Shown: in pieces, positions 15,488-25,711 of the stretch
Position numbering within the stretch: the first letter of the stretch is position 1
Layout: each line of letters begins with the position of its first letter
NCBI GenBank assembly: GCA_963700925.1
Contig: OY969553.1
Coordinates: 2,728,001 to 2,792,000, forward strand
Direction of reading: 5' to 3'
DNA: 64,000 bases
Source: CAWJMD01 sp963700925
GTDB taxonomy: Bacteria; Actinomycetota; Actinomycetes; Actinomycetales; CAWJMD01
The notes under the pieces: generated by a model
Told to the model about the DNA's origin: nothing
Databases searched by the model: none
Seen by the model: only the letters and a program-made list of their open reading frames with translations
Made by a program: the position numbers and the translations under genes

Positions 15488-16479
15488 GGCCTCAGGTCCT
15501 CGAGGCCAATCAGCCGCTCGACCGCTTCTACGCGGGTGGCCTTCAGATCGCCGCCTTCCGCGGCGTGCCTCCCGTGGACCGCAACGTGCCGGAGGACTGG
15601 GTCGCGTCGACGACGACCCTGTTCGGTGAGACCGACCTCGGCCTCACCCGGCTGCCCAGCGGCGAGCTGCTCGCCGACGCGGTGGAGCGTGACCCGCAGT
15701 CGTGGCTGGGGCCGGACCACGTGGCCGCCTTCGGCAGCGACACCGGCGTGCTGGTCAAGCTGCTCGATGCCGGCCAGCGGCTGCCCGTGCACGCTCACCC
15801 CGCCGTCCCGTTCGCTCGTGAGCACCTGTCGGTCGCCCACGGCAAGACCGAGGCATGGGTGTTCCTCGAGCCGGCGATGGTGCACCTGGCGTTCACGCGT
15901 GAGGTCGGCGAGGACGAGCTGGCCGGCTGGGTGGCCGGTCAAGACGTGGACGCGATGCTCGGCGCGATGCACCTGCTCGCCGTCGAGCCGGGGGAAGCCG
16001 TGCTGGTGCCGGCGGGTATGCCGCACGCCATCGGGCAGGGAGCGTTCCTGGTCGAGCTGCAGGAGCCCACCGACCTGTCGATCCTGATGGAGTGGAAGGA
16101 CTTCGACCTGGACGGCGCCGCGGACGGCCACCTCGGGCTCGGGTTCGCCGTCGCCCTGCGCGCCGTTGACCGACGGGCATGGTCGGCCGACGAGGTCGAG
16201 CGACTCCGCGGCGCCCGGGCCGACGACGTCGGTGACCTGCTGCCGGACGCCGCGGGCTTCTTCCGTGTCGAGCGGACGCGGGGCGTGGCCACGGCGCCGG
16301 CCGGGTTCTGCGTCCTCGTGGTCGTCGCGGGGTCCGGCTCTCTCAACGGCACGTTCGGCGAGCTGCGCGTGCAGGCAGGCCAGACGCTGGTGATCCCGTT
16401 CGCGGCGGGCGAGTGCCGGCTGTCGGGCGACGTGGAGGCGCTGTGGTGCCGTCCCCCTGGGGCCGGCGACCGCGGCTAG
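15484..16479 (+). CDS. Class I mannose-6-phosphate-isomerase-like cupin
   Basis: A 331-residue protein starting at ATG 15484, overlapping the kinase stop. It has the type I phosphomannose isomerase cupin with metal ligands in 'VHAHPAVPFAREHL' and 'KTEAWVFLE' (near 101-120), 'VPAGMPHAIG' (near 176-185) and a second cupin in the C-terminal third. The enzyme class interconverts aldose and ketose 6-phosphates. In this operon it would feed a ketose phosphate to the ADP-dependent-type kinase and then the aldolase. It is shorter than standard ManA (about 390), so the substrate may not be mannose 6-phosphate. It is the last gene of the DeoR-flanked operon. Confidence 0.8.
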   Translation: MRPQVLEANQPLDRFYAGGLQIAAFRGVPPVDRNVPEDWVASTTTLFGETDLGLTRLPSGELLADAVERDPQSWLGPDHVAAFGSDTGVLVKLLDAGQRLPVHAHPAVPFAREHLSVAHGKTEAWVFLEPAMVHLAFTREVGEDELAGWVAGQDVDAMLGAMHLLAVEPGEAVLVPAGMPHAIGQGAFLVELQEPTDLSILMEWKDFDLDGAADGHLGLGFAVALRAVDRRAWSADEVERLRGARADDVGDLLPDAAGFFRVERTRGVATAPAGFCVLVVVAGSGSLNGTFGELRVQAGQTLVIPFAAGECRLSGDVEALWCRPPGAGDRG

Positions 16480-16484
16480 CCCGG

Positions 16485-16557
16485 GCACAAGTGGGGGAAA
16501 GTACGTCGTTCCAGGGCTCACACGAGCCGAAACGAGCGAACCTTCCCCCGGTTGTGC
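16485..16557. terminator. Imperfect long-range inverted repeat after the sugar operon
   Basis: GCACAAGTGGGGGAA (16485-16499) pairs with TTCCCCCGGTTGTGC (16543-16557) at 13 of 15 positions, with a 43-base loop. It starts 5 bases after the isomerase stop and may end the sugar operon. The rest of the 16480-16605 gap probably holds the promoter of the next gene, but I see no clear -35/-10 pair. Confidence 0.4.
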
Positions 16558-16605
16558 TCGGCTTAGGGTTGCGAAGTTGTCGTCGCCCAATGAGGGAGTG
16601 CACTG

Positions 16606-17013
16606 ATGAGCCAGCCCACGAGCCAACCTGCGAACGCTGCCGGGCCTGAGGTCGTCTTCGACTACGAGCACCAGCGCGACGCGGTGCGTGGCACCTTGCT
16701 CGACGGCGAGACGCTGGTCGCTGTGCTCGACGCGAGCGGGAAGGGCACGGGCTTCATGGGCCTGACCGACCGTCGCGTGATCGTGCAGGACCACTCGCTC
16801 GTCGGCGGCAAGGTGGCGCTCCTGTCGATCCCGTACGACAAGGTCACCAGCGTCGGCTTCGTCTCCGACTCGAACCTCGGGCTCGACTTCGCGTCGTCGT
16901 CCACGATCACGCTGACGGTGTCGGGCGCCGGCTCGCACGAGGTGTCGTTCCGCGGCGCTGACAAGGCCCGGTACGCCCACGACACGATCCTGTGGCACCT
17001 GGTCAACGGCTGA
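16606..17013 (+). CDS. Bacterial PH-domain (bPH) protein
   Basis: ATG at 16606 follows a GAGGGAG ribosome site and gives 135 residues. After a short Gln/Pro-rich N-terminus, residues 20-135 form a single bacterial pleckstrin-homology-like domain, with 'GETLVAVLDASGKGTGFMGLTDRRVIVQD' around 34-62 (the typical 'GLTDRRVI' turn) and 'PYDKVTSVGF'. There is no membrane segment or signal peptide, so it is cytosolic. Relatives are mostly uncharacterised. It stands alone between the sugar operon and the wall hydrolase. Confidence 0.75.
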   Translation: MSQPTSQPANAAGPEVVFDYEHQRDAVRGTLLDGETLVAVLDASGKGTGFMGLTDRRVIVQDHSLVGGKVALLSIPYDKVTSVGFVSDSNLGLDFASSSTITLTVSGAGSHEVSFRGADKARYAHDTILWHLVNG

Positions 17014-17208
17014 CCCAGGAACGCCGCCGCCCAGGCGGGCGTGTGGCAAATGGGGCGAGTGTGACTACAGAGCGCTATTGATTCTTGTGAGGTTCGTGTT
17101 CCCAGTGGGGTGATGAACGGGTAGCGTCGGGGCCGTTGTGTCAAGGCGACACGCCGTTCCGACCGTCCTGAAAATCACATCGATGTAGTTCCCCCCGGAG
17201 GACCCCCT
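17014..17208 (+). promoter_or_regulatory. Structured leader of the NlpC/P60 gene; possible riboswitch
   Basis: This 195-base gap holds runs such as CAGTGGGGTGATGAACGGG (near 17104-17122), GTAGCGTCGGG, then CCGTTCCGACCGTCCTG and GATGTAG, with a small hairpin GTGTC/GACAC between. Cyclic-di-AMP (ydaO-type) riboswitches commonly precede NlpC/P60 genes in actinobacteria and contain GGGGTGA and GTAG segments in this order. The match is loose and I could not fold it. The ribosome site GGAGGA lies 9 bases before the GTG. Confidence 0.3.
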
Positions 17209-18513
17209 GTGATCGAGCCTCGTGGCGTCCGCCGTCGTGCCACCTGTGCCGGTGTGCTCGTGGCGCTCGTGCTAGGCGTGCTGGGCGGCGTGGGAGCGTC
17301 GGCGTCCGCAGCCCCGTCGTACCCCAGCCAGGACGAGGTCGACGCCGCCAGGTCGGCCACGGCCACTGCCGCAGAACAGGTCGCGTCGCTCGAGGCTCAG
17401 CTGGTCGCCGCGAACGCGCGGCTCGAGGCCGCGCAGGTCGCGGCTCAGGTCGCCAACGAGGACTACAACGAGGCACAGGTGGCGCTGCAGGAGGCCACCG
17501 ACGAGGCGACTCGGGCACAGGCCGCCGCCGACGAGGCCCAGGACGCGTTGGTGGAGGCGCGCCGCGACGTCGGTGTCCTCGCCGCCAGCGCCTACCGACA
17601 GGGCGGCTCGTTCGGAGGCCTCGAGGCCATCCTCGACGACGACGGGCCACAGTCCCTGCTCGACCGCGCGGCAACCCTCGACTACCTGGGGGACGGGCAG
17701 CGACGGGTCTACGAGGCCGGCCAGTCAGCCGAGATGGTGGCCGAGCTGCTCGACGAGCAGGCCAAGCTCGCCCAGGAGGCACAGCAGGAGGCCGCTGAGG
17801 CCGCCGAGCAGGCTCGCATCGAGGCCGCCGCCGCCGCGGAGGCAGCTGAGGCCGCCGTCGCCACCACTGAGGCCGAGAAGGCCACTCTCACAGCGCAGCT
17901 CGCGGTCCTCCGTCAGACCAGTGTCGAGCTGGAGCAGCAGCGCCAGGCCGGCATCGAGGCAGAGCGCGCCGCACGCGCCGAGGCGGCTGCCCGTGCCGAG
18001 GCCGAACGACGCGAGGCGAGGCAGAACCAGGCGGCGCGCGACGCGGCCGACCGCGCCGCCCGTGACGCCCGAAACGACCGGGACAACAGCCCAGCCCCTG
18101 CGCCGCGCCCGCCGTCCGATGGCGGAGGCGGCTCCTCGAGTGGCAGCGCGTCCGCCGGTCAGACGGCTGTGAACTGGGCCAAGACGCAGATCGGCAAGCC
18201 GTACGAGTGGGGCGCGACCGGGCCCGGGTCGTACGACTGCTCAGGTCTGACGGGTGCCGCCTGGCGCAGGGCGGGTGTGAGCCTGCCGCGCACCTCGCGC
18301 GACCAGTACCGCGCGGTCGACAAGATCGCGTACTCGCAGCTGCGTCCGGGCGACCTGATCTTCTACGGCGATGGCACCAACGCGGCGTCGGTCCACCACG
18401 TGGCGATCTACGCCGGGGGCGGCTCGATGGTCGAGGCTCCCCGCGCGGGGCTGGACGTCCGCCTCACGCCGGTGCGCATGAGCGGCACGATGGACTACGC
18501 CGGCCGCCCCTAG
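17209..18513 (+). CDS. Secreted NlpC/P60 peptidoglycan endopeptidase with long coiled coil (RipA-like)
   Basis: GTG at 17209 after GGAGGA gives 434 residues. A Sec signal (hydrophobic stretch about 14-32, cut near ASAAP) is followed by an Ala/Glu-rich coiled coil (about 40-285), which in this family folds back to block the active site. A Ser/Gly/Pro linker follows, then an NlpC/P60 domain (about 315-434) with catalytic Cys in 'YDCSGLTG' and His in 'VHHVAIYAGG'. The enzyme cleaves D-Glu-meso-DAP bonds in stem peptides during division. The structured 5' leader hints at second-messenger control. It ends close to the convergent ppa gene. Confidence 0.92.
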   Translation: MIEPRGVRRRATCAGVLVALVLGVLGGVGASASAAPSYPSQDEVDAARSATATAAEQVASLEAQLVAANARLEAAQVAAQVANEDYNEAQVALQEATDEATRAQAAADEAQDALVEARRDVGVLAASAYRQGGSFGGLEAILDDDGPQSLLDRAATLDYLGDGQRRVYEAGQSAEMVAELLDEQAKLAQEAQQEAAEAAEQARIEAAAAAEAAEAAVATTEAEKATLTAQLAVLRQTSVELEQQRQAGIEAERAARAEAAARAEAERREARQNQAARDAADRAARDARNDRDNSPAPAPRPPSDGGGGSSSGSASAGQTAVNWAKTQIGKPYEWGATGPGSYDCSGLTGAAWRRAGVSLPRTSRDQYRAVDKIAYSQLRPGDLIFYGDGTNAASVHHVAIYAGGGSMVEAPRAGLDVRLTPVRMSGTMDYAGRP

Positions 18514-18519
18514 GCGTCA

Positions 18520-18589
18520 CTCGTCCACCACACAATGGTTGACCGGGGTACTCAGCCTGCCCACACAGATCACGCCGAATTGTGTTGGT
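18520..18589. repeat. Degenerate inverted repeat between convergent genes
   Basis: ACCACACAAT (18527-18536) can pair imperfectly with ATTGTGTTGGT (18579-18589). The left part, starting CTCGTCCA at 18520, resembles the left arm of the perfect 19-bp hairpin at 51082. Both lie between convergent genes. Either a worn copy of the same element or chance; the call is tentative. Confidence 0.25.
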
Positions 18590-18633
18590 ACAGAGAGCAA
18601 CCCACGGGCGACATGTGGGGGGGACGAGCAAGG

Positions 18634-19131
18634 TCAGTGGGTGGAGCCGCCGGCGTCCTTCAGGCGCTGGAACGACGCGTGGATCTCGGCCTCGGCGGCC
18701 TCGCGTCCGGCCCAGTGGGCGCCCTCGACGGACTTGCCCGGCTCCAGGTCCTTGTACGTCTCGAAGAAGTGCTGGATCTCCAGGCGGTAGAACTCACCGA
18801 TGTCCTCGAGGTCCTGCAGGTGCTCGAGCCGCGGGTCGCCGGCGGGGATGCACATCACCTTGTCGTCGCCGCCCTGCTCGTCGCGCATGTGGAACATGCC
18901 GATCGCACGGCACCGGATCAGACAGCCCGGGAACGTCGGTTCGTCGATCAGCACCAACGCGTCGAGCGGGTCCCCGTCCTCGCCGAGGGTGTTGTCGATG
19001 AACCCGTAGTCGGCGGGGTAGCGCGTCGCGGTGAAGAGCGTGCGGTCGAGCTTGATGCGCCCGCTCTCGTGGTCGACTTCGTACTTGTTGCGGGTTCCCT
19101 TGGGGATCTCGACCGTGACGTTGAAGTCCAT
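18634..19131 (-). CDS. ppa: Inorganic pyrophosphatase
   Basis: A 165-residue soluble family I pyrophosphatase, hydrolysing the pyrophosphate made by biosynthetic reactions. It starts 'MDFNVTVEIPKGTRNKYEVD', with the substrate lysine/arginine region near the N-terminus. It has 'YPADYGFIDNT' and the metal-binding signature 'GDPLDALVL' with three acidic residues around 53-60. Length and order match bacterial PpA hexamers. It is transcribed toward the NlpC gene and away from dacB. It stands alone as a housekeeping gene. Confidence 0.95.
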   Translation of the reverse strand: MDFNVTVEIPKGTRNKYEVDHESGRIKLDRTLFTATRYPADYGFIDNTLGEDGDPLDALVLIDEPTFPGCLIRCRAIGMFHMRDEQGGDDKVMCIPAGDPRLEHLQDLEDIGEFYRLEIQHFFETYKDLEPGKSVEGAHWAGREAAEAEIHASFQRLKDAGGSTH

Positions 19132-19195
19132 CTGGGGCTCCCTGAGGCTCTGGTTGGACGGTGGGCAGTGGGGGCACGGCGCGCGGGGTCGCCGT

Positions 19196-19201
19196 TAGTC
19201 T
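19196..19201 (+). promoter_or_regulatory. Leaderless-type -10 (TAGTCT) before the dacB upstream ORF
   Basis: TAGTCT sits exactly 6 bases before GTG at 19208, which opens a 15-codon frame overlapping the dacB start. A transcript starting at that GTG would be leaderless for the small ORF and would place dacB 37 bases in. Confidence 0.4.
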
Positions 19202-19207
19202 CCCGTA

Positions 19208-19255
19208 GTGGCGGACGAAGCAGGAAGGCAGGGCGGGCGCGGACATGGGGGCTAG
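19208..19255 (+). CDS. Possible leaderless 15-residue upstream peptide coupled to dacB
   Basis: GTG at 19208 to TAG at 19253-19255 encodes a Gly/Arg-rich 15-mer beginning VADEAGRQGG. Its stop lies inside the first codons of dacB (ATG 19245). The dacB ATG has no close Shine-Dalgarno (nearest GGAAGG is 17 bases up), so ribosomes ending this frame could restart on dacB. A matching arrangement occurs at 38815. The peptide itself may have no function. Confidence 0.35.
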   Translation: MADEAGRQGGRGHGG

Positions 19256-20687
19256 GGGTGGACGGCGACTCGCCGCGGGCGGGCTGACCCTGCTGCTGCT
19301 CGGCGCCGCGGCCGGCTACGGCGTGGCCGACGCCACCAACCGCGTACCTGGTCCGCTAACCCAGGACCCCGTGCCGCAGGCGTACCCGGACCTCGGGGCC
19401 GCTCCGGGTGCTGTCCTGCCGCCCCCCGTCGTCGCAGCCGGCGCGACCCCGCTCGACGACGCGGCACCCGTGCCGAGCGCCGAGATCCTCACTGCGGCAG
19501 TCGCTCCCGTTCTGGCTGACTCGGCGCTGGGCCCTTCGGTCTCGGCCACGGTCCTCGACGCGACCACCGGTGACGTGCTGCTCGAGGCGGGCACGGGCGG
19601 CGGGCACGAGCCCGCATCGGTGACGAAGATCCTGACGTCGGCAGCGGCCCTGCACCGGCTGGGTCCCGGCCACACCGTCGACACCACCGCGGTGACGAGC
19701 GGCGACGGTCCGGTCGTGCTCGTCGGGGGCGGCGACCTGCTGCTGGCAGCCGGTGCCGGAAACCTTGCAGCCGCGAACGGCAGGGCCGGGCTCGCAGACC
19801 TGGCCGACCAGACGGCCGCAGCGCTGGCCGCAGCGGACCGCACGACGGTGCGCGTGCAGCTCGACGACTCCATCTTCGAGGGCGTGGGCACCGGGCAGGG
19901 GATGGGCCCGGGCTGGACCTCGTCCGACGTCTCGAACGGGTTCGTCGCGCCCATGACCGGGCTGGCCGTCAACGCCGGACGTACGACGGACGACGACGAA
20001 GCCCCCCGCGTGGGCGACCCGGGACTCGCAGCGGCGGCCACGTTCGCCGCCCTGCTGGGCGAGCGAGGGATCACGGTCCAGGGAGCACCCGCGCGCGGCG
20101 CCGCTCCGACCGACGGCACCGTGCTCGGCACCGTCACGTCCGCGAGCCTTGCCGAGGTCGTCGGCTACGTGCTTGCCACCAGCGACAACAACGGCGCAGA
20201 GGCCCTGGCGCGACTGGTGGCCCACGATGCAGGAACACCAACGGGTTTCGCCGGTGCCGGCCAAGCCGTGCTGGCCGAGGTCGAGGCTCTCGGTGTGTCG
20301 ACCGAGGGGCTGCGCCTCTCCGACGGCAGCGGCCTCGCCGACGGGTCGGTGCTGACGCCGACCGCCGTCGCGAGGGTGCTGCACGCCGCAGCGTCACCCG
20401 ACCATCCCGAGCTGCGCCCGCTGCTCACCGGACTGCCGATCGCCGGCCTGACCGGAACGCTGGTCAAGCGCTTCGGCGAGAGCTCACGGGCCACCGCGGG
20501 GCAGGGGCTCGTACGGGCGAAGACCGGCTCGCTGCGGGGCGTGACGACGCTGGCAGGCACGGTCGTCGACGCCGACGGCCGGCTGCTCGCGTTCGCGGTG
20601 ATGGCGGACGACGTGCCCTCCGGTGAACCCGCGCGGGCCGCGACCGACCGCGTCGTGGCCATGATCGCCGGGTGCGGCTGCCGGTAG
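19245..20687 (+). CDS. dacB: D-alanyl-D-alanine carboxypeptidase/endopeptidase (PBP4 family)
   Basis: A 480-residue penicillin-binding protein of class C type 4. An N-terminal signal-anchor lies at about 9-30. The three active-site motifs are present: S-x-x-K in 'PASVTKIL' (catalytic Ser near residue 125), 'SDN' in 'TSDNNGAEAL' and 'KTG' in 'RAKTGSLRG'. The long insert between the first two motifs is typical of DacB. It trims or cuts peptidoglycan stem peptides outside the membrane. The gene lacks a good ribosome site and overlaps a small upstream frame. Downstream lies the DUF2342-tilS-hpt-ftsH block conserved in actinobacteria. Confidence 0.93.
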   Translation: MGARGGRRLAAGGLTLLLLGAAAGYGVADATNRVPGPLTQDPVPQAYPDLGAAPGAVLPPPVVAAGATPLDDAAPVPSAEILTAAVAPVLADSALGPSVSATVLDATTGDVLLEAGTGGGHEPASVTKILTSAAALHRLGPGHTVDTTAVTSGDGPVVLVGGGDLLLAAGAGNLAAANGRAGLADLADQTAAALAAADRTTVRVQLDDSIFEGVGTGQGMGPGWTSSDVSNGFVAPMTGLAVNAGRTTDDDEAPRVGDPGLAAAATFAALLGERGITVQGAPARGAAPTDGTVLGTVTSASLAEVVGYVLATSDNNGAEALARLVAHDAGTPTGFAGAGQAVLAEVEALGVSTEGLRLSDGSGLADGSVLTPTAVARVLHAAASPDHPELRPLLTGLPIAGLTGTLVKRFGESSRATAGQGLVRAKTGSLRGVTTLAGTVVDADGRLLAFAVMADDVPSGEPARAATDRVVAMIAGCGCR

Positions 20688-20738
20688 CCGATACCGCCGG
20701 CCCTCCCGGCCGAGAGGGACGATGCATCGTGGCCCGGC

Positions 20739-20744
20739 TACGGT
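20739..20744 (+). promoter_or_regulatory. Leaderless-type -10 (TACGGT)
   Basis: TACGGT lies 6 bases before the ATG of the DUF2342 gene at 20751. No ribosome site is present, so a leaderless transcript is likely. Confidence 0.45.
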
Positions 20745-20750
20745 GAGCCG

Positions 20751-21857
20751 ATGAGCCAGCCCGACAACGACCCGGGCGTCAGCGCCGACGATCTCGCGGC
20801 GGTCGACGCGATGGTCGACTGGGACTTCGCCGTCCGCACGGCGTCGTACCTCGTGCGCCCCGGGCCCGAGATCGGACGGGACGAGGCCCACCAGGTCGTC
20901 GGCCAGCTGCGCGAGTTCGCGATCGCCTCGACGCCTCACGTGGCGTCGACGACCGGCCTGACCGCCACGCCAGGCGAGGGCGTGCTGGTCGTCGACCGGC
21001 CCGGCTGGGTTCAGGCCAACGTCGAGGCGTTCCGCACCGTCCTGGCCCCGGCGGTCGGGGCGGCGCAGAGACGGCGCCAGCGCACGCCCAGCGCGGTGAC
21101 CAACGCGATGACCACCGCGATCGGCAGCCGCATCACCGGCGCCGAGGTCGGGTCGCTGCTGAGCTTCCTGTCGACCAGGGTGCTCGGCCAGTACGACATT
21201 GCCGGCGAGCCCCCGGGCCGGCTGCTGCTGGTCGCGCCGAACGTGGTGCAGGTCGAGCGTGAGCTCGAGGTCGACCCGGACGACTTCCGGCTCTGGGTCT
21301 GCCTGCACGAGGAGACGCACCGCGTGCAGTTCACGGCGAACCCGTGGCTGCGCGGCCACCTGCTCGAGGGCAGCCGCGGCCTGGCCGTCGACCTGCTGGG
21401 CGAGCCGGGGCAGCTGGCCGACCGGCTCGTGGCGGCGGCGCGCAACCTGCCGGACGTGCTGCGCGGGGGCGACGGGACGGGCCTGCTCGAGCTGATCCAG
21501 ACACCCGAGCAGCGGGAGGCGCTGGCCGGCCTCACCGCGGTGATGTCCCTGCTCGAAGGACACGCTGACGTCGTGATGGACGAGGTGGGGCCGCAGGTGA
21601 TCCCGTCGGTCGCGCAGATCCGCAAGCGGTTCACGAGTCGCCGTGCCGGACGTGGCGCGGTCGACCGGATGCTTCGCCGCCTGCTCGGCCTCGACGCCAA
21701 GATGCGCCAGTACGCGGACGGCGCGAAGTTCGTGCGCGGCGTGGTCGACCAGGTCGGCATGGCCGGGTTCAACGCCGTCTGGTCGGGCCCCGAGACGCTT
21801 CCCCGCGCGGCCGAGATCAGCGACCCCGGTGCCTGGGTGCGCCGCGTGCACGGCTAG
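20751..21857 (+). CDS. Zinc-dependent metalloprotease-like protein, DUF2342 family
   Basis: A 368-residue member of the DUF2342 family, sometimes named 'coenzyme F420 biosynthesis-associated'. It has a metallopeptidase-type helix 'CLHEETHRVQF' with an H-E-x-x-H motif near residues 185-189 and a downstream 'GHADVVMDEVG' segment that may give the third metal ligand. There is no signal peptide, so it is cytosolic. The family is almost always found just upstream of tilS in actinobacteria, as here (6-base gap). Substrate and role are unknown. The ATG fits a leaderless promoter. Confidence 0.85.
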   Translation: MSQPDNDPGVSADDLAAVDAMVDWDFAVRTASYLVRPGPEIGRDEAHQVVGQLREFAIASTPHVASTTGLTATPGEGVLVVDRPGWVQANVEAFRTVLAPAVGAAQRRRQRTPSAVTNAMTTAIGSRITGAEVGSLLSFLSTRVLGQYDIAGEPPGRLLLVAPNVVQVERELEVDPDDFRLWVCLHEETHRVQFTANPWLRGHLLEGSRGLAVDLLGEPGQLADRLVAAARNLPDVLRGGDGTGLLELIQTPEQREALAGLTAVMSLLEGHADVVMDEVGPQVIPSVAQIRKRFTSRRAGRGAVDRMLRRLLGLDAKMRQYADGAKFVRGVVDQVGMAGFNAVWSGPETLPRAAEISDPGAWVRRVHG

Positions 21858-21863
21858 GTCGCC

Positions 21864-22898
21864 TTGACCGGGCCGACGCCAGCGGTCGCCGCCGTGCGCG
21901 TGGCGGTGCGCGGCGTTCTGGTCGACCTGGCCTCCTTGCCCGAAACCCCTTCTGGCTTACTGGTTCTCGTCGCGTTCAGCGGCGGGCCCGACTCGCTCGC
22001 GCTCGCCGCAGCCGCCGCGTTCGAGGGACCGCGCGCCGGTGTTCGTGTCGGCGCGGTGATCGTCGATCACCGCCTGCAGGCGGCCAGCGCAGACGTTGCC
22101 GCCCAGGCCGCCGCCACGTGCCGCGACCTCGGACTCGACCCCGTGCTGACCGTCGCCGTCGAGGTGGCCGCCGACGGCAGCGGCCCCGAGGCAGCCGCCC
22201 GCGCCGCGCGGTACGAGGCGCTGCAGGCAACGGCGGAGCGCACCGGCGCGCTGGCCATCCTGCTCGGGCACACCCGCGACGACCAGGCGGAGTCGGTGCT
22301 CCTCGGCCTCGCGCGTGGTTCCGGGGCCCGGTCGCTCGCCGGGATGGCCGCCTCGCGCGGGCTGTTCCACCGTCCGCTCCTCGGTCTCGACCGCGCCACC
22401 GTCCACGCCTCGCTCGACGCCGTGGGACTGACCGCCTGGCGCGACCCGACCAACGACGACACCGCTCTGACCCGCTCGCGCGTACGCCACCGAGTGCTGC
22501 CGGTCCTCGAGGACGAGCTCGGCCCCGGCGTCGCCTCGGCCCTCGCGCGCTCGGCCGATCTCCTGCGCGAGGACGCCGACGCCCTCGACGCGCTCGCCGC
22601 CGACCTCCTGACCGCCGCGCGAGAACCTTCCGTCCGGAGCTCCGAGGGGGTGGCGCTGGACGTCGCGATCCTGGCTGAGGCGGCCCCGGCGATCAGGCGG
22701 CGCGCGGTGCGGGCCGGCGCGGTCGAGGCGGGCAGCCCGCCGGGTTCGCTGTCGCGCGTGCAGGTGCTGGCCGTCGACGCGCTGCTGACGCGCTGGACCG
22801 GACAGGGCCCGGTGCACCTGGCGGGCGGTGTCGAGGCGTCGCGCGCGTCTGGAATGCTGCTCCTCGTCCGCACGACTGAAGTCGAAGATCAACGCTGA
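21864..22898 (+). CDS. tilS: tRNA(Ile)-lysidine synthase
   Basis: TTG at 21864 gives 344 residues. TilS adds lysine to cytidine 34 of tRNA-Ile(CAU) so that it reads AUA, using ATP. The PP-loop ATP motif 'SGGPDS' is at 39-44, and 'VDHRLQAAS' and 'GHTRDDQAE' follow in order. The C-terminal region is short compared with E. coli TilS, as is common in actinobacteria. It lies 6 bases after the DUF2342 gene and 34 bases before hpt, the usual actinobacterial order. The TTG start is supported by position but a later start is possible. Confidence 0.92.
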   Translation: MTGPTPAVAAVRVAVRGVLVDLASLPETPSGLLVLVAFSGGPDSLALAAAAAFEGPRAGVRVGAVIVDHRLQAASADVAAQAAATCRDLGLDPVLTVAVEVAADGSGPEAAARAARYEALQATAERTGALAILLGHTRDDQAESVLLGLARGSGARSLAGMAASRGLFHRPLLGLDRATVHASLDAVGLTAWRDPTNDDTALTRSRVRHRVLPVLEDELGPGVASALARSADLLREDADALDALAADLLTAAREPSVRSSEGVALDVAILAEAAPAIRRRAVRAGAVEAGSPPGSLSRVQVLAVDALLTRWTGQGPVHLAGGVEASRASGMLLLVRTTEVEDQR

Positions 22899-22932
22899 TC
22901 GACCGCTGACCAACGCTAGAGGAGCCCCGCCG

Positions 22933-23487
22933 GTGGACGTCGACGACATGGGTACCGACCTGCAGAAGGTCCTGATCCCCGCGGAGCAGATCCAGCAGCG
23001 CCTGGGCGAGATGGCGGCCGAGGTCGACGCCGACTACGCCGGCAAGGACCTGCTGCTCGTTGGCGTCCTCAAGGGCGCCGTGATGGTGATGGCCGACCTG
23101 GCGCGCACGCTGCACGTCCCGGCCGAGATGGACTGGATGGCGGTGTCCAGCTACGGCTCCGGCACCAAGTCGTCGGGCGTCGTCCGCATCCTCAAGGACC
23201 TCGACGCCGACATCCTGGGCCGCCACGTGCTGATCGTCGAGGACATCATCGACTCGGGCCTGACGCTGTCGTGGCTGCTGGCCAACCTGTCGTCGCGCGG
23301 GCCGGCCTCGGTCGAGGTGTTCACGCTGCTGCGCAAGCCGGAGGCTGCGAAGGTGCACGTCGACGTCCGGTACACGGGTTTCGAGATCCCGCCCGAGTTC
23401 GTGGTCGGCTACGGCCTCGACTACGCCGAGAAGTACCGCAACCTGCCGTTCGTCGGCACGCTCGCACCGCACGTCTACGGCGGCTGA
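22933..23487 (+). CDS. hpt: Hypoxanthine phosphoribosyltransferase
   Basis: GTG at 22933, nine bases after AGAGGAG, gives 184 residues; ATG at 22948 is an alternative. The enzyme salvages hypoxanthine and guanine with PRPP. The PRPP-binding motif 'VLIVEDIIDSGLT' is near residues 98-110, the flexible-loop 'SSYGSGTKSSG' is ahead of it, and 'VVGYGLDYAEKYRNLP' closes the active site. The tilS-hpt-ftsH order is conserved from Bacillus to actinobacteria. A 182-base gap to ftsH holds a separate promoter region. Confidence 0.95.
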   Translation: MDVDDMGTDLQKVLIPAEQIQQRLGEMAAEVDADYAGKDLLLVGVLKGAVMVMADLARTLHVPAEMDWMAVSSYGSGTKSSGVVRILKDLDADILGRHVLIVEDIIDSGLTLSWLLANLSSRGPASVEVFTLLRKPEAAKVHVDVRYTGFEIPPEFVVGYGLDYAEKYRNLPFVGTLAPHVYGG

Positions 23488-23669
23488 GAGCCGCCGCACG
23501 CTCGAGGCAGGCACCGGAACACCACTGTCCCCCCATCCGTTGGAGGGACGCGGTCACCTCTGAGGGGCCCTCGGCACAGTTCCGCAGAGTTCTGGGCCGG
23601 CCAAGGCTCCGGTGTACCGTTTCCGCAGGTCAGACCAACAGGAAGGACGGGGTCGGCAACCCCGCACCG

Positions 23670-25703
<2,034 letters not shown>

Positions 25704-25711
25704 ACGCCGCG

